A DNA stretch of 64,000 bases from Antarcticirhabdus aurantiaca (GTDB lineage: Bacteria > Pseudomonadota > Alphaproteobacteria > Rhizobiales > Rhizobiaceae). The position numbers and the translations under genes were made by a program. This document shows, one piece after another, positions 33,642 to 43,154 of this stretch (the stretch's first letter is position 1; every line of letters starts with the position of its first letter). The DNA lies in NCBI RefSeq assembly GCF_009765365.1, contig NZ_VTOM01000010.1, forward strand, positions 1-64,000, read 5' to 3'. The notes beneath the pieces are model-generated. The model worked only from the letters and a program-made list of their open reading frames with translations, did not search any database and was not told where the DNA came from.

Positions 33642-35729
33642 ATGGCGCACCGGCTTCTCGTCGGCGGCGAGCTCGTCCTTTACGGCGACGTCGGCCGCAT
33701 GTGGTACGACGACGACGGCTTCACCGCGACCGACGTCATGGAAGCGCTCGCCGAGTTCGGCTCGGGCGATCTCACCGTCCGCCTGAACTCCGGCGGCGGC
33801 CTCGCCTTCGAAGGCATCACGATCTTCAACCTGCTGCGCTCGCACGACGGCAGGATCACCATGATCATCGACGGCATCGCCGCCTCGGCGGCGTCGGTGA
33901 TCGCGATGGCCGGCGACAGCCGCATCATGCGCCTCGGCTCCATGCTGATGATCCACGACCCGTCCTCGGTGACGTGGGGCGACGCTCGAGATCATCGCAA
34001 CTCGGCCGACCGCCTCGACGCCCTCGCGACGAACGTTGCCGGCATCTACGCGAGGATCTCCGGCAAAGGCCTCGACGACGTCCGCGACATGATGCGGGTC
34101 GAGACCTGGATGAGCGCCGAGCAGGCGCTCGAAGGCGGTTTCGCGACCGCCGTCGACGAGGAGGCCGCCGAGGAGATGTCGGCCTTCGCCTACGACGCGT
34201 ACCAGCACGCGCCGTCCACGATCCCGCAGGCGGCCTACCGCCAGCGGCCCGACCTTTCCGCCAACCCCTCGGCCCCGGCCGCGAAACCCAAGGATCACGA
34301 CGTGACCGCACATAGCGCCACGGCCGCGCAGCTGGCCGCCACCACGACCCTCACCCCGCCCGCGATGGCGGCAGCCGCCGCGCCCGCGGCCGCGCCCGCT
34401 CCCGCCGCGCAGCCGGCGCCGGCGGCGCCCGCGGCTACAACGCAGCCGACGATGTCGGTGCGCGATGCCACCATGGACATCATGTCCCGCTGCCGCTCGG
34501 CGAAGCTCTCCTCCGACCAGACCTTCGAGGTCGTCGAGAAGGCGGCCGGCAACGTCGAGGCCGCGAAAGACCTCATCATCACGATGATGGCCGACCGCGA
34601 CCCGCAGCCGAACATCACCTCCGCGAACCGCGTCACCGCCGACGGCCGCGACCGCTTCCGCGAGGGCGTGACGCTCTCGCTGATGCACAAGGCCGGCATG
34701 CAGGGCGGCCAGGTGAACGAGTTCACCGGCTATACCCTGAAGGAGCTGGCTCGCCTGTCGCTCCAGCACGCCGGCATGAAGTTCGACTATGCCGACCCGC
34801 TCGAGATGGCCGGCGCCGCGCTCGGCATGGTGACCATGCTGGGCGGCACCCACACGACGTCGGACTTCGTGACCGTGCTCGGCAACGTCGCCAACAAGTC
34901 GATGCTGCGCGGCTACGAGGAGGCGGAGGAGACCTTCGAGATCTGGACCGCGCGCGGCGTTCTCAACGACTTCAAGGAAGTCTCCCGCGTCGACATCGGC
35001 CTCTTCCCCTCGCTGAAGGAGGTGCCGGAAGGCGGCGAGTACAAGTTCGGTACCGTCGGCGACCGCGGCGAGAAGATCCAGCTCGCTACCTATGGCCGCA
35101 TGTTCGCGATCTCGCGTCAGGCGATCATCAACGACGACATGAACGTGTTCACGCGCATTCCCCAGCGTATGGGCCGGGCGGCGCGGCGCACGATCGGCGA
35201 TCTCGTCTACGCGATCCTCGTCGACAACCCGCCGATGGCGGACGGCAAGGCGCTGTTCCACACCGACCACGGCAACCTCGCGGCCACCAACGCCGCGCCG
35301 ACCGTTGTCTCTCTGGACGCCGCCCGCGCCGCCATGGCGAAGCAGAAGGACGTCGACGGTCAGGCGACGTCCCTCAACATCCGGGCGAAGTACATGCTCG
35401 TGCCCGTCGAGCTCGAGGGCGTGGCGAAGACGCTGATGGCCGCCGAGTTCGATCCTTCGAAGACGCAGCGCGTGCCCAACAGCGTCCGCGACATGGCCCA
35501 GGTCGTGTCGGATGCCCGCCTGTCCGGCACCGCCTGGCACCTCGCGGCCGATCCGAACACCTACGACACGATCGAAGTGGCGTACCTGAACGGCAACTCG
35601 CAGCCGACGCTCGAGCAGCGCCCCGGCTGGTACGTCGACGGCGCCGAGTTCAAGGTCCGCATCGACGCCGGCGTGAAGGCGATCGGCTACCACGGCCTCT
35701 ACAAGAACGCCGGAGCCGCGCCGGCCTGA
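33642..35729 (+). CDS. Prohead protease / major capsid fusion (ClpP + Mu gpT-like)
   Basis: 695 residues. Residues 1-190 are a ClpP-like protease with 'VRLNSGGGLAFEG', nucleophile Ser in 'GIAASAASVIAMAG' and His in 'MLMIHDPSS'. A Pro/Ala linker (about 200-270) leads to a Mu-type major head subunit, residues 275-695 ('FEIWTARGVLNDFKEVSRVD', 'ISRQAIINDDMNVFTRIP'). Protease, scaffold and capsid in one chain would be processed during assembly. A strong terminator follows. Confidence 0.9.
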   Translation: MAHRLLVGGELVLYGDVGRMWYDDDGFTATDVMEALAEFGSGDLTVRLNSGGGLAFEGITIFNLLRSHDGRITMIIDGIAASAASVIAMAGDSRIMRLGSMLMIHDPSSVTWGDARDHRNSADRLDALATNVAGIYARISGKGLDDVRDMMRVETWMSAEQALEGGFATAVDEEAAEEMSAFAYDAYQHAPSTIPQAAYRQRPDLSANPSAPAAKPKDHDVTAHSATAAQLAATTTLTPPAMAAAAAPAAAPAPAAQPAPAAPAATTQPTMSVRDATMDIMSRCRSAKLSSDQTFEVVEKAAGNVEAAKDLIITMMADRDPQPNITSANRVTADGRDRFREGVTLSLMHKAGMQGGQVNEFTGYTLKELARLSLQHAGMKFDYADPLEMAGAALGMVTMLGGTHTTSDFVTVLGNVANKSMLRGYEEAEETFEIWTARGVLNDFKEVSRVDIGLFPSLKEVPEGGEYKFGTVGDRGEKIQLATYGRMFAISRQAIINDDMNVFTRIPQRMGRAARRTIGDLVYAILVDNPPMADGKALFHTDHGNLAATNAAPTVVSLDAARAAMAKQKDVDGQATSLNIRAKYMLVPVELEGVAKTLMAAEFDPSKTQRVPNSVRDMAQVVSDARLSGTAWHLAADPNTYDTIEVAYLNGNSQPTLEQRPGWYVDGAEFKVRIDAGVKAIGYHGLYKNAGAAPA

Positions 35730-35780
35730 CCGCCCGCCTGATCGACGGCTGCGCCGGCGCATAGCCGGCCGGTACTCACA

Positions 35781-35812
35781 AAGGCGGCGCCGGGCGCCGC
35801 CTTCCTTGTTTC
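35781..35812 (+). terminator. Terminator after the capsid gene
   Basis: AAGGCGGCGC (35781-35790) pairs perfectly with GCGCCGCCTT (35794-35803) around a three-base loop, followed by CCTTGTTT. Inside the late operon it probably lowers read-through, so that capsid is made in excess over the genes that follow. Confidence 0.8.
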
Positions 35813-35830
35813 TCCGGAAGGACTTCCTCC

Positions 35831-36166
35831 ATGAAGAACTATGTTCAGAACGGCGACACCGTGGGCCTGCCCGCGCCCTACGCCGTGAACTCGGGCGAGG
35901 GCGCCCTCATCGGCTCGCTCTTCGGCGTCGCGCTCGCCAAGTACGCGAACGGCGATCCGAAGGCGCAGTGGCGCACGGTCGGCGTCGTGAGCCTGCCGAA
36001 GACCTCGGCCCAGGCCTGGACGCCCGGGCAGAAGGTGTACTGGGACGCGACGAACAAGGTCGTGACCTCGACGGCGACCGGCAATACGCTGATCGGCGCC
36101 GCGACCGCCGTGGCCGCCAACCCGTCGGCGACGGGCGAGGTCCGCCTCAACGGCGTCGCCGTCTGA
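35831..36166 (+). CDS. DUF2190 family capsid-associated protein
   Basis: 111 residues with GGAAGGAC before the ATG. 'MKNYVQNGDTVGLPAPYAV', 'GVALAKYANGDPKAQW' and 'GQKVYWDATNKVVT' are typical of DUF2190, small beta proteins encoded next to capsid genes and thought to decorate the head. Confidence 0.88.
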   Translation: MKNYVQNGDTVGLPAPYAVNSGEGALIGSLFGVALAKYANGDPKAQWRTVGVVSLPKTSAQAWTPGQKVYWDATNKVVTSTATGNTLIGAATAVAANPSATGEVRLNGVAV

Positions 36167-36176
36167 GGCCGATCGC

Positions 36177-36536
36177 ATGACCGACTGGTTCCGACTGGCC
36201 GCCATGGTCGATCGACAGATGGACCGCAGATGGTCGGAACCCGTCCGCCTCTCGCCCCTGAAGAGCGAGAAACCCGATCCCTCGCGCGGTATCCTCGATC
36301 TCCGCGCGATCCTGTCCGACGGCGGCGGCAGCGAGAGCGGCGGTTCGCGCGGCGGCCCCCAGATGGGCGGCGGGCAGGCGCAGCTCATGATCGACCGCAA
36401 CAGCTATCCCGACCTCGTCGTGAAGGAAGGGGACGCGGTCTGCGCCACCGGCCGCCGCGGCCGACCCTGGTATTCCGTGCTGCGCGTCGACGATCGCGGC
36501 GACACCCACCTCGTTCTGGAGCTCGGAGAGAAGTGA
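36177..36536 (+). CDS. Head-tail connector region protein
   Basis: 119 residues: a basic N-terminus ('VDRQMDRRWSEPVRLSPL'), a Gly/Ser linker, and a C-terminal beta part ('VKEGDAVCATGRRGRPWYSV'). This layout fits lambda FII or head-tail adaptor-like proteins, supported mainly by position between capsid and tail completion genes. Confidence 0.6.
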   Translation: MTDWFRLAAMVDRQMDRRWSEPVRLSPLKSEKPDPSRGILDLRAILSDGGGSESGGSRGGPQMGGGQAQLMIDRNSYPDLVVKEGDAVCATGRRGRPWYSVLRVDDRGDTHLVLELGEK

Positions 36537-37324
36537 GCCTCGCCCGCGTCGCCCTGCGCATCGCCGCCGTCGAGGCCCTTCGGGGCCGCACTCGCATCGG
36601 CGCCAACGTCCTCGACAGCCAGATCGGCATCCTCGACGTCGCCGGCGACGGCGGCTTGCGGACCGACGAGGATCGGCCGTTCCTCGCCGTCTACACCGAT
36701 GCCGGCAAGTCCGAGGGCGCCGAGGCGCGGAACCTGCGCGAGAATGGCGAGATCGACCTCGTCTTCGTCGTCGGGGTGATGACGGCGCTCACCGAGATCG
36801 ACCCGGAAACCGGCGCCGCCCGGCTGATCGGTCTCGGGCTTCCGGGAACGGATGCCGCCTTCGAGTTCCTGCTCGACCTCGTCGACCGCCAGATCACGGC
36901 CGTGCTCACCGATCCGGCGAACGAGTGGTCGGAGATCTGGCGCAAGCTGGTCGACGAGGTCGTGCGCGTCGTGCGCCGGCGCGACGCCAGCGCCGGCGAC
37001 GCCGACCGTCTCGCCGCCCGCGAGATCCGCCTGACCGTGAAGGTCAAGGCCGACCCCTTGTTCAACGCGACCCAGGCCGAGGGCTCGGTCTGGTCGAAGT
37101 TCCGCGCCAAGCTCGCGAGCGACCGGCCGGAGCTCGCCGCCGAGGTCGAGGCGCTGTTCGGCACGGTCGGCGCGGACCTCGCCCCCTTCGACTTCCAGCG
37201 CATGCGCGGCGCCAACGCCGGGGAGGCGAGGGCGCTCGGCTTCGCGCCGCACGATCCGGCGAACCCTGGCGCCACCATCAAGGCCGGCCTTCTCGCCGGG
37301 GGCCCGCACCTTCGTGCTCCCTGA
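36533..37324 (+). CDS. Phage head-tail/tail completion protein
   Basis: 263 residues from a GTG overlapping the upstream stop. Helical N-terminus ('RIAAVEALRGRTRIGANV'), then 'DEDRPFLAVYTD' and 'EIDLVFVVGVMT', a pattern common in hypothetical proteins between capsid and baseplate genes of Mu-like phages. Exact role unknown. Confidence 0.55.
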   Translation: MSLARVALRIAAVEALRGRTRIGANVLDSQIGILDVAGDGGLRTDEDRPFLAVYTDAGKSEGAEARNLRENGEIDLVFVVGVMTALTEIDPETGAARLIGLGLPGTDAAFEFLLDLVDRQITAVLTDPANEWSEIWRKLVDEVVRVVRRRDASAGDADRLAAREIRLTVKVKADPLFNATQAEGSVWSKFRAKLASDRPELAAEVEALFGTVGADLAPFDFQRMRGANAGEARALGFAPHDPANPGATIKAGLLAGGPHLRAP

Positions 37325-37799
37325 GGACCTGCCGGGCCAAGTCGCCTGGCTCGTGCGTCAGCTCGCCGAGATGCGCCGGCGCGAGCGCAACCGCTCGCGC
37401 GAGGGCACGATCGTCGACGCCCGGCCGGCCGACGGCCTCTACCGCGTCCGTTTCCGCGACCCGGAGGGCGACGCGCCGGCCTTCGACGGCCCCTGGATGC
37501 GCGTCGAGGCGCTCTCGAGCGGAACGGTGAAGATCCAGGGCGAACCGGTGATCGGCCAGTCGGTGACGGTGCGCTCCGAGAGCGGCGACCTCACCGACGG
37601 CGTCATCGTGCTGTCCTCCTTCTCGGACGCCAACCGGCGCCCGCACGACAAGAACGGCGAGCTGAAGATCACGGTGGGCGAGGGGTTCGCCAGCCTCGTT
37701 TCCGCCGACGGCTCGGAGGCGACGAAGGCCAAGGCCCGCGTCCACGAAACGGCCGGCGACGTCATCTTCCGCTCGGGCGGCATCGTCCGTTTCGAGTAA
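37314..37799 (+). CDS. Baseplate assembly protein V-like
   Basis: 161 residues from a GTG. 'REGTIVDARPADGLYRVRF' and 'PVIGQSVTVRSESGDLTDGV' followed by a beta-rich C-terminus ('KITVGEGFASLVS') are features of gpV/gp45 spike proteins, which form the tail tip beneath the PAAR cap encoded next. Confidence 0.85.
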   Translation: MLPEDLPGQVAWLVRQLAEMRRRERNRSREGTIVDARPADGLYRVRFRDPEGDAPAFDGPWMRVEALSSGTVKIQGEPVIGQSVTVRSESGDLTDGVIVLSSFSDANRRPHDKNGELKITVGEGFASLVSADGSEATKAKARVHETAGDVIFRSGGIVRFE

Positions 37800-38062
37800 T
37801 GGCCAAGCCCGTCGCGACCCTCGGCGATCCCGGCTCGCATCCCGGCCGGATCGTCACCGCCTGCGCGCGCCACCGCGCGGACAACGGCCAGCTGATCGCC
37901 CGCGAGGGCGACACCTTCGCCTGCCTCATCCACGGCCCTCAGCCGATCCGCTCCGCCGTCTCGGCGAAGCTGATGGTCGAGGGCGCCATGGCCGCGCTCG
38001 ACGGCTCGGTCGCCGCCTGCGGCGCCGTGATCCGCGCCGGCGCGTCCAGCCCCGAAGCCTGA
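37799..38062 (+). CDS. PAAR-like spike-tip protein
   Basis: 87 residues. 'MAKPVATLGDPGSHPGRIV' and the repeated Gly/Cys/His pattern ('CLIHGPQPI', 'AACGAVIRAGASS') match PAAR-type proteins that sharpen the baseplate spike. Start and upstream stop overlap (TAATG). Confidence 0.82.
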   Translation: MAKPVATLGDPGSHPGRIVTACARHRADNGQLIAREGDTFACLIHGPQPIRSAVSAKLMVEGAMAALDGSVAACGAVIRAGASSPEA

Positions 38063-38083
38063 CACACCCGAAAGGACCCGCCC

Positions 38084-38248
38084 GTGAGCGATCCCGAGAC
38101 CTACACCGTCGAAATCGAGGGCTTCATCCTCGGCGACTTCTACGAGAAGGGCGCGCCCGTGCTCCTCACCGAGCGCCAGGCCGTGACCTTCCGCCAGGAA
38201 GGCCGCGTGACGAAGGGCGCGCCCAAGTCCGCCAAGAAGGCCGACTGA
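38084..38248 (+). CDS. Small basic phage protein
   Basis: 54 residues from a GTG preceded by AAAGGA; begins 'SDPETYTVEIEGFILGDFYE' and ends Lys-rich. It fills the gap between the PAAR and gp25 genes. Small genes of this type occur at this spot in related tails; role unknown. Confidence 0.6.
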   Translation: MSDPETYTVEIEGFILGDFYEKGAPVLLTERQAVTFRQEGRVTKGAPKSAKKAD

Positions 38249-38251
38249 TCC

Positions 38252-38635
38252 ATGCCGGCCTCGGCGGGCGTCGACGGCGCGACGGGTAAGCCCCTGACGG
38301 ACTGGGGGCACGTCGCGCAGTCGATCCGGATCATCCTCCTCACGCCGATTGGCAGCCGCGTCATGCGGCGCGAGTTCGGCTCCGAGCTGCCGCTCCTGAT
38401 CGACCGGCCGATGATCGCGCCCGTCATCCTCGCCGTGCGCGCGGCCGTCGCCAACGCGCTCGCCCGCTGGGAGCCGCGCTTCCGCCTGACCGGCGTCGAG
38501 GTCAACGGCGACGCCTCCGGGCTTCTCTCGCTCACCGTCATCGGCCGGTACCTGCCGCGCGGCCACCGCGGCGACGCCTCGCCAGCGAGCGACGAGGCGC
38601 GCTCTGTCGTCATCTCGACCCGAAGGACCGCCTGA
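38252..38635 (+). CDS. Baseplate wedge protein, gpW/gp25 family
   Basis: 127 residues. 'HVAQSIRIILLTPIGSRVM' and 'RREFGSELPLLID' are the gp25 signature; the protein is lysozyme-like in T4 and a wedge component in P2 (gpW). It is followed, as usual, by J and I. Confidence 0.92.
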   Translation: MPASAGVDGATGKPLTDWGHVAQSIRIILLTPIGSRVMRREFGSELPLLIDRPMIAPVILAVRAAVANALARWEPRFRLTGVEVNGDASGLLSLTVIGRYLPRGHRGDASPASDEARSVVISTRRTA

Positions 38636-39603
38636 TGCGTGCTCCGACCGCCATCGACCTGTCGCGCGTGGCGGTGCCGGACGCGATCGTCGTGCCCGAC
38701 TTCGAGGGAATGCATGCCGCCTTCGTGGCGCGCTTCCTCGCCTTCATTGCCGCCCGGCGTGGGGTCGACCCGTCGATCGCGCCCTTCGACGTCGAGAGCC
38801 TCGAAACCGATCCGGCGATCATCGCGGGCGAGGCCTTTTCGCAGCTGCGCGTCTACGACCGCCAGATCGTCAACGACGCTGTGCGCGCGGTTCTCGCTCC
38901 GTCGGCGAAGGGCGCCGACCTCGACAACATCGCCGCCGCCGCGGGCGTCCTGCGCCTCGTCCTCGTGCCGGTCGATCCCGAGCGGGGCGTCGCAGCGGTC
39001 ATGGAGAGCGACGCGTCGCTGCTGCGCCGCTACCTCCTCGCCTTCGACAAGGCCGCCGCCGGCTCTGCCGACCGCTTCGTCTTCGAGGCCCTGACCGCTT
39101 GGCCGGCGCTCGGCCGGCCGGAGAACCCCGGCGACGTCAGCGTCGTCGGCCGCGCCGTTCACGGGCGCCGCGGCGACGTCGACATCGTCGTGTCGGGCCC
39201 GGGCGGGCGCGATCCGACGCCGACCGAGCTCGGCGTCGTGCGCGCCGCCGTCACGGCGTCCCACGTCGCGCCCGAGGCGGTCGCCGTGAACGTCCTCGCG
39301 GCGAAGCGCCGGCTCTACGCAGTGCGCTTCGAGATCGAGGTGCCGGAGGGGCCGGACAAGACGATCGTCGCGACGGAGGCGGCGCGCCGCGTTCGCGCGG
39401 CCGCGGACGCCCGCCGGCTGGTTGGCGGCGAGGTGCCGGCCGGGCTTCTGCACGGCGCCGCCTACGGCCCGTCCGTGATCAAGGTGCGGCCCGAGGCCGA
39501 GCCCCTCGTGATCGCGCCCGACGCCTACACAGTGCCGATCTGCACGGCGGTGACGATCGCCGTCATGGCCGGTGATCAGCTTGTCCTCGAGGTGGCGGCG
39601 TGA
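38635..39603 (+). CDS. Baseplate protein J-like
   Basis: 322 residues. 'DPAIIAGEAFSQLRVYDRQI' with 'KGADLDNIAAAAGVLRL' and the later 'RYLLAFDKAAAGSADRFVFE' are baseplate J signatures. It forms the baseplate edge joining tail fibres to the wedge. Confidence 0.92.
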   Translation: MRAPTAIDLSRVAVPDAIVVPDFEGMHAAFVARFLAFIAARRGVDPSIAPFDVESLETDPAIIAGEAFSQLRVYDRQIVNDAVRAVLAPSAKGADLDNIAAAAGVLRLVLVPVDPERGVAAVMESDASLLRRYLLAFDKAAAGSADRFVFEALTAWPALGRPENPGDVSVVGRAVHGRRGDVDIVVSGPGGRDPTPTELGVVRAAVTASHVAPEAVAVNVLAAKRRLYAVRFEIEVPEGPDKTIVATEAARRVRAAADARRLVGGEVPAGLLHGAAYGPSVIKVRPEAEPLVIAPDAYTVPICTAVTIAVMAGDQLVLEVAA

Positions 39604-40247
39604 TCACGGCCGACAAGCTCGTCCCGGAGGAGAGCGGTCTCGTCGCGCTGGCGCTCGCCTTCGCCATGTCCGACGAGCTGCCGGTGCCGATCCGGCAGAT
39701 CATGGATCCGGCGACGACGCCGGCCGCCTTCCTGCCTTTCCTCGCCGCGCATCGCTCGGTCGACCTCTGGTTCGACGACTGGCCGGAAGCGAGGAAGCGC
39801 CTGATGGTGGCCGAGGCCGTGAAGCTCGCGGCCCTCAAGGGCACACGCGCCGCGGCCGCCGCCTTCCTGCCCTTCGTAGACGCCGAGATCCTCGATCGGA
39901 TCTCCTATCCGCAGCGCTTCGTCCTTGGCTTCGGGGCGCTCGGCGTCACGCCGATCGACCACAAGCCCTTCACCACGCACTTCCTGATCAAGGTGCCGCT
40001 GCGCGCACCCGTCGCGCCGATCGTCCTCGGTCAGACGGGTCTCGGCGACGGCGCCCTTCAGGAGGTCGACCTCGATCCGATCCGGCGCGTCAACCGCGCC
40101 CTCGTCGTCTCCAAGTCGCCCGAGACACTCCTCTCGGCCGACTTCGCCCACCGCCGCCCGCTGACCTTCGGCGATCGCCCCAAGCTCGACGGCACCCACC
40201 GCGTCGGCGGTTGGGTCGACCGCAAGACGTTTCAGGACCTTCCATGA
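39600..40247 (+). CDS. Tail protein I-like
   Basis: 215 residues from a GTG overlapping the J stop. 'AAFLPFLAAHRSVDLWFDDW' and 'ARKRLMVAEAVKLAALKGT' are the P2 gpI pattern. Baseplate component, coupled to J. Confidence 0.9.
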   Translation: MITADKLVPEESGLVALALAFAMSDELPVPIRQIMDPATTPAAFLPFLAAHRSVDLWFDDWPEARKRLMVAEAVKLAALKGTRAAAAAFLPFVDAEILDRISYPQRFVLGFGALGVTPIDHKPFTTHFLIKVPLRAPVAPIVLGQTGLGDGALQEVDLDPIRRVNRALVVSKSPETLLSADFAHRRPLTFGDRPKLDGTHRVGGWVDRKTFQDLP

Positions 40248-42547
40248 GCCAGCGCCGCAACTACGCTCAGGCCGAGATCCTTGGCCCGGCCGACCTCAAC
40301 GATATGGGCCTCTTCGCCCAGGCCGCCGGCGACAATCTCGCCGGCGACGCGGTTGGTTATCCGTCGCATTGGGCAGGCTTCACCGTCGCGATCCGCTCCA
40401 CTCAGGAGCTCCGGATTTCAGCCGGGCGCTTCTTCGAGGGACGTGTCGTCTATGCCAAGGGCGACGAAACCATCGTCAACCTTCAGTCCCACATCCCGCG
40501 CATCGCCACCGACGAACGGTGGGTGGCGATCCTGGTGAACGGCAAGGTCGAGACGATCGAATCGGATCGTTCCTTCCGGACCGGCACCGACCCCGAGACG
40601 GCCACGGTCGTCACGAAGAAGTCGCCCTCTCTGGTAGACCGCACGTTGGAGTTCCGCGTTCAACAGGCCCAGAACGCGCCGCCGCCGGCGCTTCGCCCGG
40701 TGGTCGCCGCCACCGACTGCTGCGTCGCCTATGTCCGCCTGACCGCCTCCGGCATCCAGACGATCGAGCCGGGCGAGGCCTTCCGCGTGAAGAGCCTCTT
40801 CGAAATCGGCGGCCGTGTCACCGACATGGAGCTCAATCTCACCTCGCTGCGCTTGCGCACCGAGGCGATCGAGACCAACCTCGCCAACGTCAACGAGAAG
40901 ATCACCACCATTCCGCGCCCGGAGCTGATCCGGAACCTGATGCGCGACGCCGCCACCGTGCGGAGGCTTCTCAACTTTCCCCGCGAGGCACGCCAGTATT
41001 GGTACGATCCGGGCCTCGTGCCCGATCAGTGGGGTGGCCCCAAGCAGGGTTCCACGGGCGATGCCGATTGGCTCGCGCGCGTTCGCGAGGGCGTCCGTTT
41101 CCCCTGGGAGGCGTCCAAGCAGGGCCTTCTTCGCCCGAAGAACGAAGACGATCAGCGCATCCGCCTCAAGGGCCGCAAGATGATGCCGGTCTATACCGAG
41201 GCGGTTCGCATCCAGAACCTCGGTTCTGACGGCTCGCGCAACATCAGCCAGTTGCAACACACGATCACGACGGCGGTTCAGCGCACCGTGTCGCGCTCGG
41301 CCGTGTCGTACGGGCCGACCGTCCAGCAGTGCGAGAACGTCGCCGAGTGGGCGAACCTCGTCGACCGCCAGGCCGGCGAAACCTTCTCGAAGGGCAATGA
41401 GACCTTCCAGGTCGTCGGTCTCGCCGACCACTACAACAACACCGTGCCGGAGCTGACCGAGCTGCACGCCGTCTACAACATCCGCGAGGTGCAGACCCGG
41501 TCCTGGACGGAGACCTACTGGGACTACGTCACCGAAATCGTCGGCGTGAACGGCTCGGTCTATGCCCAGACGTTCCTCAACGCCCAACCGATGGTGGTCA
41601 CCGCCATCAACCTGTTCGTCACGCGCAAGGGGACGGACGGCGATATCCATCTGTTCCTGTGCGAGACGACGGACGGCGCGGCGCCGCGCTTCGACAAGGT
41701 GCTGGGCAAAATGACGCTGAAGTACGAGGACATCGTGCTCGGCAAGAACCGCTGCGAGGTGCCGCTCGCCTTCCTGGAGCCGGGCCGCCGCTTCGCCTGG
41801 TTTACCGTCACCACGGGCAACCACGCGCTGGCGACGACGGGGAACAACAAGTTCCAGGGCGGCACGCTGTTCTACGGCACCGATGGCGGCTTCGCGCAAG
41901 GCGACCTTCTCGATGACTTCGCCTTCGAGATCGTGGCGGCGCACTTCACCAACGTCCGGACCGTGGTCGACTTCAACGCCATGGATCTGCCCGGAGGCAT
42001 GACGCAGTTCGACCTCCTCTATTCGTCCTGGGCGCCGGCCGGCACCGGGCTCGAATGGTTGATCAAGCCAGACGGCTCGAACGTCTGGTTCCCGCTGAAG
42101 ATCTACGGCGTGGACAACCCGCTCGTCGGCCTGCCGGCTTCGTGCGAGCTTCGCCTCGTGATGATCGCGACGCCCGACCTTGGGCCGATGATCGAGATCG
42201 ACAACGTGGCGACCTGGACGACCTCGCGGCCGAGGAACGAGATGCGTGCCGTGTCGGACACGATCACCTTCGCGGCGGCGACATCGAAGATCCAGACCGA
42301 CGTGGTGGTCGACGCCTTCGACGGCGACGTCAACACGGCGGTGCCGCGGCTGAAGGTCGGCGGGGCGACGCTCACCGCCGACGTGATCACCATGACGCCC
42401 GATCCCGACAAGCCGACGCGCCGCCGGTATCTGGCGACCTTCATCCTCGGCACTCCGACCACCACGGCGAAGCTGCGCTTCGACATGGCCACCACGAACA
42501 AGGTGGTCACCCCCTTCATCCAGAACGCCGCGGCCTACGCGCATTGA
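40244..42547 (+). CDS. Tail fibre / baseplate-attached structural protein (DUF4815-like)
   Basis: 767 residues. The N-terminal part ('RNYAQAEILGPADLNDMGLF', 'HWAGFTVAIRSTQELRISAG') resembles phage DUF4815 proteins that attach to the baseplate. The centre carries a coiled segment ('LRTEAIETNLANVNEKITTI') and the C-terminal half is beta-rich with a carbohydrate-binding look. It follows gpI, the usual position of the main tail fibre. Confidence 0.7.
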   Translation: MSQRRNYAQAEILGPADLNDMGLFAQAAGDNLAGDAVGYPSHWAGFTVAIRSTQELRISAGRFFEGRVVYAKGDETIVNLQSHIPRIATDERWVAILVNGKVETIESDRSFRTGTDPETATVVTKKSPSLVDRTLEFRVQQAQNAPPPALRPVVAATDCCVAYVRLTASGIQTIEPGEAFRVKSLFEIGGRVTDMELNLTSLRLRTEAIETNLANVNEKITTIPRPELIRNLMRDAATVRRLLNFPREARQYWYDPGLVPDQWGGPKQGSTGDADWLARVREGVRFPWEASKQGLLRPKNEDDQRIRLKGRKMMPVYTEAVRIQNLGSDGSRNISQLQHTITTAVQRTVSRSAVSYGPTVQQCENVAEWANLVDRQAGETFSKGNETFQVVGLADHYNNTVPELTELHAVYNIREVQTRSWTETYWDYVTEIVGVNGSVYAQTFLNAQPMVVTAINLFVTRKGTDGDIHLFLCETTDGAAPRFDKVLGKMTLKYEDIVLGKNRCEVPLAFLEPGRRFAWFTVTTGNHALATTGNNKFQGGTLFYGTDGGFAQGDLLDDFAFEIVAAHFTNVRTVVDFNAMDLPGGMTQFDLLYSSWAPAGTGLEWLIKPDGSNVWFPLKIYGVDNPLVGLPASCELRLVMIATPDLGPMIEIDNVATWTTSRPRNEMRAVSDTITFAAATSKIQTDVVVDAFDGDVNTAVPRLKVGGATLTADVITMTPDPDKPTRRRYLATFILGTPTTTAKLRFDMATTNKVVTPFIQNAAAYAH

Positions 42548-42559
42548 GGAGACACGGCC

Positions 42560-42730
42560 ATGGCCAAGTTCGACGACGAGGCGGCCTACGACGTGACGCT
42601 GACGCGCCTCGTCAAGGTCGTGGGGATCGAGTTGCTGCCGCGCGACAAGCACGAAATGCGCGGCGGCTTCCTGAACCGCTTGGTGGAGGAGAACGGCCGC
42701 GATGCTGTTGACACCGCCAAGCGCCTCTAA
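42560..42730 (+). CDS. Small phage protein
   Basis: 56 residues starting 'MAKFDDEAAYDVTLTRLVKV', GAGGAGA before the ATG. Helical, charged. It sits between the large fibre gene and the coiled protein at 42702, overlapping it by 29 bases. Role unknown. Confidence 0.6.
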   Translation: MAKFDDEAAYDVTLTRLVKVVGIELLPRDKHEMRGGFLNRLVEENGRDAVDTAKRL

Positions 42731-43154
42731 CGGCTACCACGTCACGGCGGAGCACGAGCTTTCCGACGAGCTTCTGAACGCGATCTTCGGCGACGTGCAT
42801 GTGCGCCTCGTCGTTCTGGAAGCCGTCAAGCTCGATGCGCAGCTCGCCATCGATCAGGTGCTTGCGCTCTCGGCCGAGACGGTGGTCGCGACCCTCGCCG
42901 AAGAGATCGCCGCCGGGCGCGCCGGCCTGGCGCAGACCCAATCCGAGTTCGCGGAACTTCGCGAGGAGTACGAGGCGCTTCAAGCTGGCGGCCTCTTCGC
43001 CGCGCGCATCCAGGTCCAGCCGATCACCGGCTACACGGTCGCCAACGTCCAACAGGCGTTGGAGGCCATCGCGGGCCGGCTGGACACACTCACAGATCGC
43101 TTCAACGCACAGCGCCAGATCAATATGGCGTCCGTCTTCTTCGCGGGGCAGTAA
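42702..43154 (+). CDS. Coiled-coil tail-region protein
   Basis: 150 residues. A helical centre ('AGLAQTQSEFAELREEYEAL') forms a probable coiled coil; the C-terminus 'TGYTVANVQQALEAIAGRLD' resembles fibre-stem oligomerisation segments. Role inferred from place among fibre genes. Confidence 0.55.
   Translation: MLLTPPSASNGYHVTAEHELSDELLNAIFGDVHVRLVVLEAVKLDAQLAIDQVLALSAETVVATLAEEIAAGRAGLAQTQSEFAELREEYEALQAGGLFAARIQVQPITGYTVANVQQALEAIAGRLDTLTDRFNAQRQINMASVFFAGQ

Noticed and set aside
32064-35762. Very long minus-strand open frame (over 1200 codons) opposite the portal and capsid genes
   Set aside because: It mirrors real genes in high-GC DNA, has a His/Arg/Gly/Asp-rich make-up and no ribosome binding site or domain.
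40418-42652. Long minus-strand frame opposite the large fibre gene
   Set aside because: Shadow of the fibre gene; no family features.
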